Below, in pieces: positions 5,705 to 7,962 of a stretch of DNA of 7,962 nt. The DNA is from Planctomycetota bacterium (GTDB taxonomy: Bacteria; Planctomycetota; Brocadiia; JAJRTI01): NCBI GenBank assembly GCA_024278415.1, contig JAJRTI010000880.1, positions 1-7,962 on the forward strand, given 5' to 3'. Made by a program: the position numbers and the translations under genes. The notes beneath the pieces were generated by a model that was not told the origin of the DNA, searched no databases, and was given only the letters and a program-made list of their open reading frames with translations. Position 1 is the stretch's first letter. Each line of letters starts with the position of its first letter.

Positions 5705-7962
5705 ATGGAACGCCTTTCCACACGCCCTCGTCATGCTGGCGACAAGGTGGCGCTCGCCTTGCTCGCGGCGCTGGCCATCGCGGCCGCGCTCCCCCTCCTT
5801 GCGAGCGGCCGGCGCATCTCGCAGAACAGCGACTTCCTGCTCTACTGCACGTACCATCGCATCGCTCGCCACAGCCTGTTGCACTTTGGCGAGTTCCCGT
5901 TCCGCACGCAGTACCTCGGCGGGGGCTACCCCTTCGCGAGCGAGCCGGAAAGCCCGGTCTTCAGCCCCTTCCTCTTGCTCACGCTTGGCTTCGGCGAAGT
6001 GATAGGGCTCAAGGCGATCGCGGCCGTGATGTACCTGGCGCTGGCGCTGGGGGGGTATGGGATGATGCGCCGAGTCTTGGGCCTGCCGCCGCTCGAGTCG
6101 TTCTTTGGGGCCGCACTCCTCACCGCGAGCGGCTGGATGCCGGGCCGCCTTGCAAGCGCCAACTACCCAGAGCTGTGCTACGCGTTCGCTCCGCTCGCGC
6201 TCATGCTGTGGGTGCGCAGCGTCGAGCGCGGCAAGGGCCTGCTCGCGCCAGCCCTCGTCCTTGCCGCGTTGCTCATGGACGGCCGGCAGGCCTGGATGTC
6301 CATCATGGTCTTTCTGGCCGCGTACGCCGTACTGCGCACAATCGAAGTGAGGGCCGGCACGATCACCCTCAGGCTCGAATGGCTTACCTCCTACCTGGCG
6401 CTCTGCTTCGCCGTGGCCGGTCTGGGCGCGATCAAGATCGTGCCCATGCTCCACGCGTTCAGCCTGCGGGGCGATGCGATGCCGGCGCACCACTCCGACG
6501 TGTACTCGGCGCTCACCATCGGCGCGATGGACTGGAGGTTCCCGTTGGCGTTCGTGGAGCCCATCTTCCACAACGACATGCCGGACGCGTACGTCGGTTG
6601 GGTCGCGGCTGGGCTCTTCGTCCTGGGAGTGCTGTGCTGCGCCAAGCGCGCGTGGCGCGTGCTTGCGCTGCTGGCGGTCTTCACGTGGCTCGCGCTCGCC
6701 CACCACGCGCCGGTCGACCTATTCCATCCTCTGTGGATCACAACTCCGCTGGGCTATATCGACTACCCGCTCAAGTACTTCGACTTCTTCATCGTGCTCA
6801 GCGTGGTCTGCTTCGCCGCCTACGGCCTCGCCTGGCTTCGCCGGGCCCTGCGTGGGCGCGGCGGCTTGGCCGCCACAATCGTGCTCGGTGCGCTGAGCAT
6901 CGCCTGGCCTCTGGCGCACAGCCTTCGCCAGAATGCGTCGCTCTACAGGACTCCGCTCCCCCCCCCTCCCCCAGCCGAGGAGTTCTGCCACACGCTCGGC
7001 ATCCGCATGCCCGGCGGCCGGCACCTCTACCCCGAGTGCAGTGCGTACTTCTACCTGCGCCGCAACATGGCCGCGCTCGATTGGGAGGCGGAGATCACTC
7101 TGCCCGTTCGGCCGCAGCCCAAATACTTCGTGACGCCGGAGAACAAGCTGAGGCCCAACTCGCTCTATAGGGGCGAGGCCTACGGGCTTAAGCCATCGAC
7201 CACCGTTCAGATCTTAGAAATGACTCCGCATCGCGTGGTGCTCGACGTGACGACGCAGGAAGCGGACACGGTCTGCGTCAACCAGAACTACGACCGGAGA
7301 TGGCGCTGCGATGCAGCTTCCGTGCTATCGGAGCGCGGGCTTATCGCGGTCAGGCTGACGGGGGCTGGTCGCCACCGCTTGCGTTTCCACTACGATCCTT
7401 GGGACTCGAAGACCGGCCTACTCATTGCCTGGGTGTCGCTCGTGGCGATCCTCGCGTGGCCCAAACGCTGGCGCCGCGCGCGGTGGCTGCGCGCGGAAAT
7501 CGCTTTCCATGCGCGAGCGGTCGCCAGACCTGCCGGCGCGCTCGCACTCATCGCGCTACTGGCGGCCGTTGGTGCGCTCTGGCTCACGCGCGTGCGGCCC
7601 GCCATGAGGCGCGACGACTGGCTCAGCCAAGCGGCACTCGCGGACAGCCAGGGCGACGCTGCCGCGGCGCTGCGCTTGTGCAAGCTCGCGGCCGGCGTCT
7701 CGCCTCGCGGCGGCCGGGTGGGGTTGCACCTGAGCAAAGCCTACCTCAAGGCTGGGCAATACAGCCAGGCCGTCCGCAGCTTCCAGGCTTATCTCAAACT
7801 CCACCCAGACGACTCGGACGGGTGGTTCTACCTCGCACAGGCTTTTTGGTGCGAAGGACTGGCCGCGCGCGCGGTTGAGGCCGGCAAGAAGACGATCGAG
7901 CTGAGTCCGTTCGATCCAGCCGCCCATGTCAATCTGGCGCTCTACCTCGCCGGCACAAACGA
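5705..7962 (+). CDS. GT-C/YfhO-like multi-pass membrane glycosyltransferase fused to TPR repeats (3' end outside window)
   Basis: The frame is open from the ATG at 5705 to the window end (752 codons, no stop). An in-frame TAG at 5687 means the start cannot lie further upstream. Residues about 14-34 are the first membrane helix. An outer loop follows with NSDFLLY, FRTQYLGGGYPFASEPESP and FSPF, the acidic first-loop pattern of GT-C enzymes that use lipid-linked sugars. Further hydrophobic helices run to about 405 (for example 102-120, 155-172, 180-210, 228-248, 297-312, 318-332, 360-378, 387-404). About 470-565 is an outer beta domain, followed by a helix (about 570-585). Its NYDRRWRCD and GAGRHRLRFHYDPW motifs match the end of YfhO-type proteins, whose pattern is 'y-GW-a ... 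aG-h-v-f-Y-P'. Another helix lies at about 610-627. About 637-750 contains at least three TPR-type repeats (AGQYSQAVRSFQAYLKLHPDD, then WFYLAQAFW and ALYL). Transfer of a sugar to a lipid, polymer or protein outside the cytoplasm is inferred; donor and acceptor are unknown. A C9 tract at 6958-6966 encodes part of a polyproline loop. Confidence 0.8.
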   Translation, partial: MERLSTRPRHAGDKVALALLAALAIAAALPLLASGRRISQNSDFLLYCTYHRIARHSLLHFGEFPFRTQYLGGGYPFASEPESPVFSPFLLLTLGFGEVIGLKAIAAVMYLALALGGYGMMRRVLGLPPLESFFGAALLTASGWMPGRLASANYPELCYAFAPLALMLWVRSVERGKGLLAPALVLAALLMDGRQAWMSIMVFLAAYAVLRTIEVRAGTITLRLEWLTSYLALCFAVAGLGAIKIVPMLHAFSLRGDAMPAHHSDVYSALTIGAMDWRFPLAFVEPIFHNDMPDAYVGWVAAGLFVLGVLCCAKRAWRVLALLAVFTWLALAHHAPVDLFHPLWITTPLGYIDYPLKYFDFFIVLSVVCFAAYGLAWLRRALRGRGGLAATIVLGALSIAWPLAHSLRQNASLYRTPLPPPPPAEEFCHTLGIRMPGGRHLYPECSAYFYLRRNMAALDWEAEITLPVRPQPKYFVTPENKLRPNSLYRGEAYGLKPSTTVQILEMTPHRVVLDVTTQEADTVCVNQNYDRRWRCDAASVLSERGLIAVRLTGAGRHRLRFHYDPWDSKTGLLIAWVSLVAILAWPKRWRRARWLRAEIAFHARAVARPAGALALIALLAAVGALWLTRVRPAMRRDDWLSQAALADSQGDAAAALRLCKLAAGVSPRGGRVGLHLSKAYLKAGQYSQAVRSFQAYLKLHPDDSDGWFYLAQAFWCEGLAARAVEAGKKTIELSPFDPAAHVNLALYLAGTN

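Noticed and set aside
5438..6706. A 422-codon minus-strand open frame opposite the GT-C gene
   Set aside because: Its composition (Arg, Glu, His, Gln) is typical of antisense shadows, with no motif and no ribosome site, and it covers a well-supported membrane protein.
6175..7170. A 331-codon + strand frame inside the GT-C gene
   Set aside because: It is in a different frame from the coherent membrane protein, is Arg/Ala-rich and has no hydrophobic helices or motifs.

Overview
The window is high-GC bacterial chromosomal DNA. It holds four protein genes, two of them cut by the window edges, two tRNA genes, and several short repeat or mobile-looking structures. The organism cannot be named from sequence alone. 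A Planctomycetota-like or neighbouring PVC/Hydrogenedentes-type environmental lineage is a reasonable inference: GC is high, a secreted glycoside hydrolase has extra beta-rich C-terminal modules, TPR segments occur in unrelated proteins (one with the 'WYQLGLWC' style of helix), a large GT-C membrane protein is fused to TPRs, and an FHA-GAF-HD-GYP protein is present. This is inference, not proof.

Layout: (1) Positions 2-1765, + strand, are the 3' part of a GH5/clan-A-like glycoside hydrolase with both catalytic glutamates visible and C-terminal beta-rich modules. (2) Immediately after its stop codon, 1766-1900 looks like a small non-autonomous mobile element (MITE/REP-like). It has inverted terminal repeats and is flanked by a perfect 12-bp direct repeat that contains the host gene's stop codon. 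(3) Positions 1962-2348 hold tRNA-Cys(GCA) and tRNA-Leu(UAA), each preceded by a sigma70-like promoter and separated by a strong hairpin. (4) Positions 2421-2470 are a palindrome built from the heptamer GCGTATT, between the + strand tRNAs and the convergent minus-strand genes. (5) A minus-strand pair is read from 5316 down to 2499: an FHA-GAF-HD-GYP signalling protein, then after a 34-bp gap an exported protein carrying four DnaJ-type CxxCxGxG zinc motifs but no J domain. A consensus TTGACA-N18-TATAAT promoter (5412-5441) sits upstream and forces a start codon well inside the longest ORF. (6) A divergent + strand gene from 5705 runs off the window end. It encodes a multi-pass GT-C/YfhO-like membrane protein with a C-terminal TPR region.

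How the parts may work together: the HD-GYP protein probably hydrolyses cyclic di-GMP (or a related cyclic dinucleotide) under control of phosphopeptide (FHA) and small-ligand (GAF) inputs. The zinc-motif protein is probably co-transcribed and acts outside the cytoplasm, but its role is unknown. The GT-C protein likely glycosylates something at the outer face of the membrane. No defence system, CRISPR array or complete autonomous transposon is visible. The strongest candidates for something undescribed are the small mobile-like element at 1766-1900 and the J-domain-less exported zinc-motif protein paired with the HD-GYP gene.
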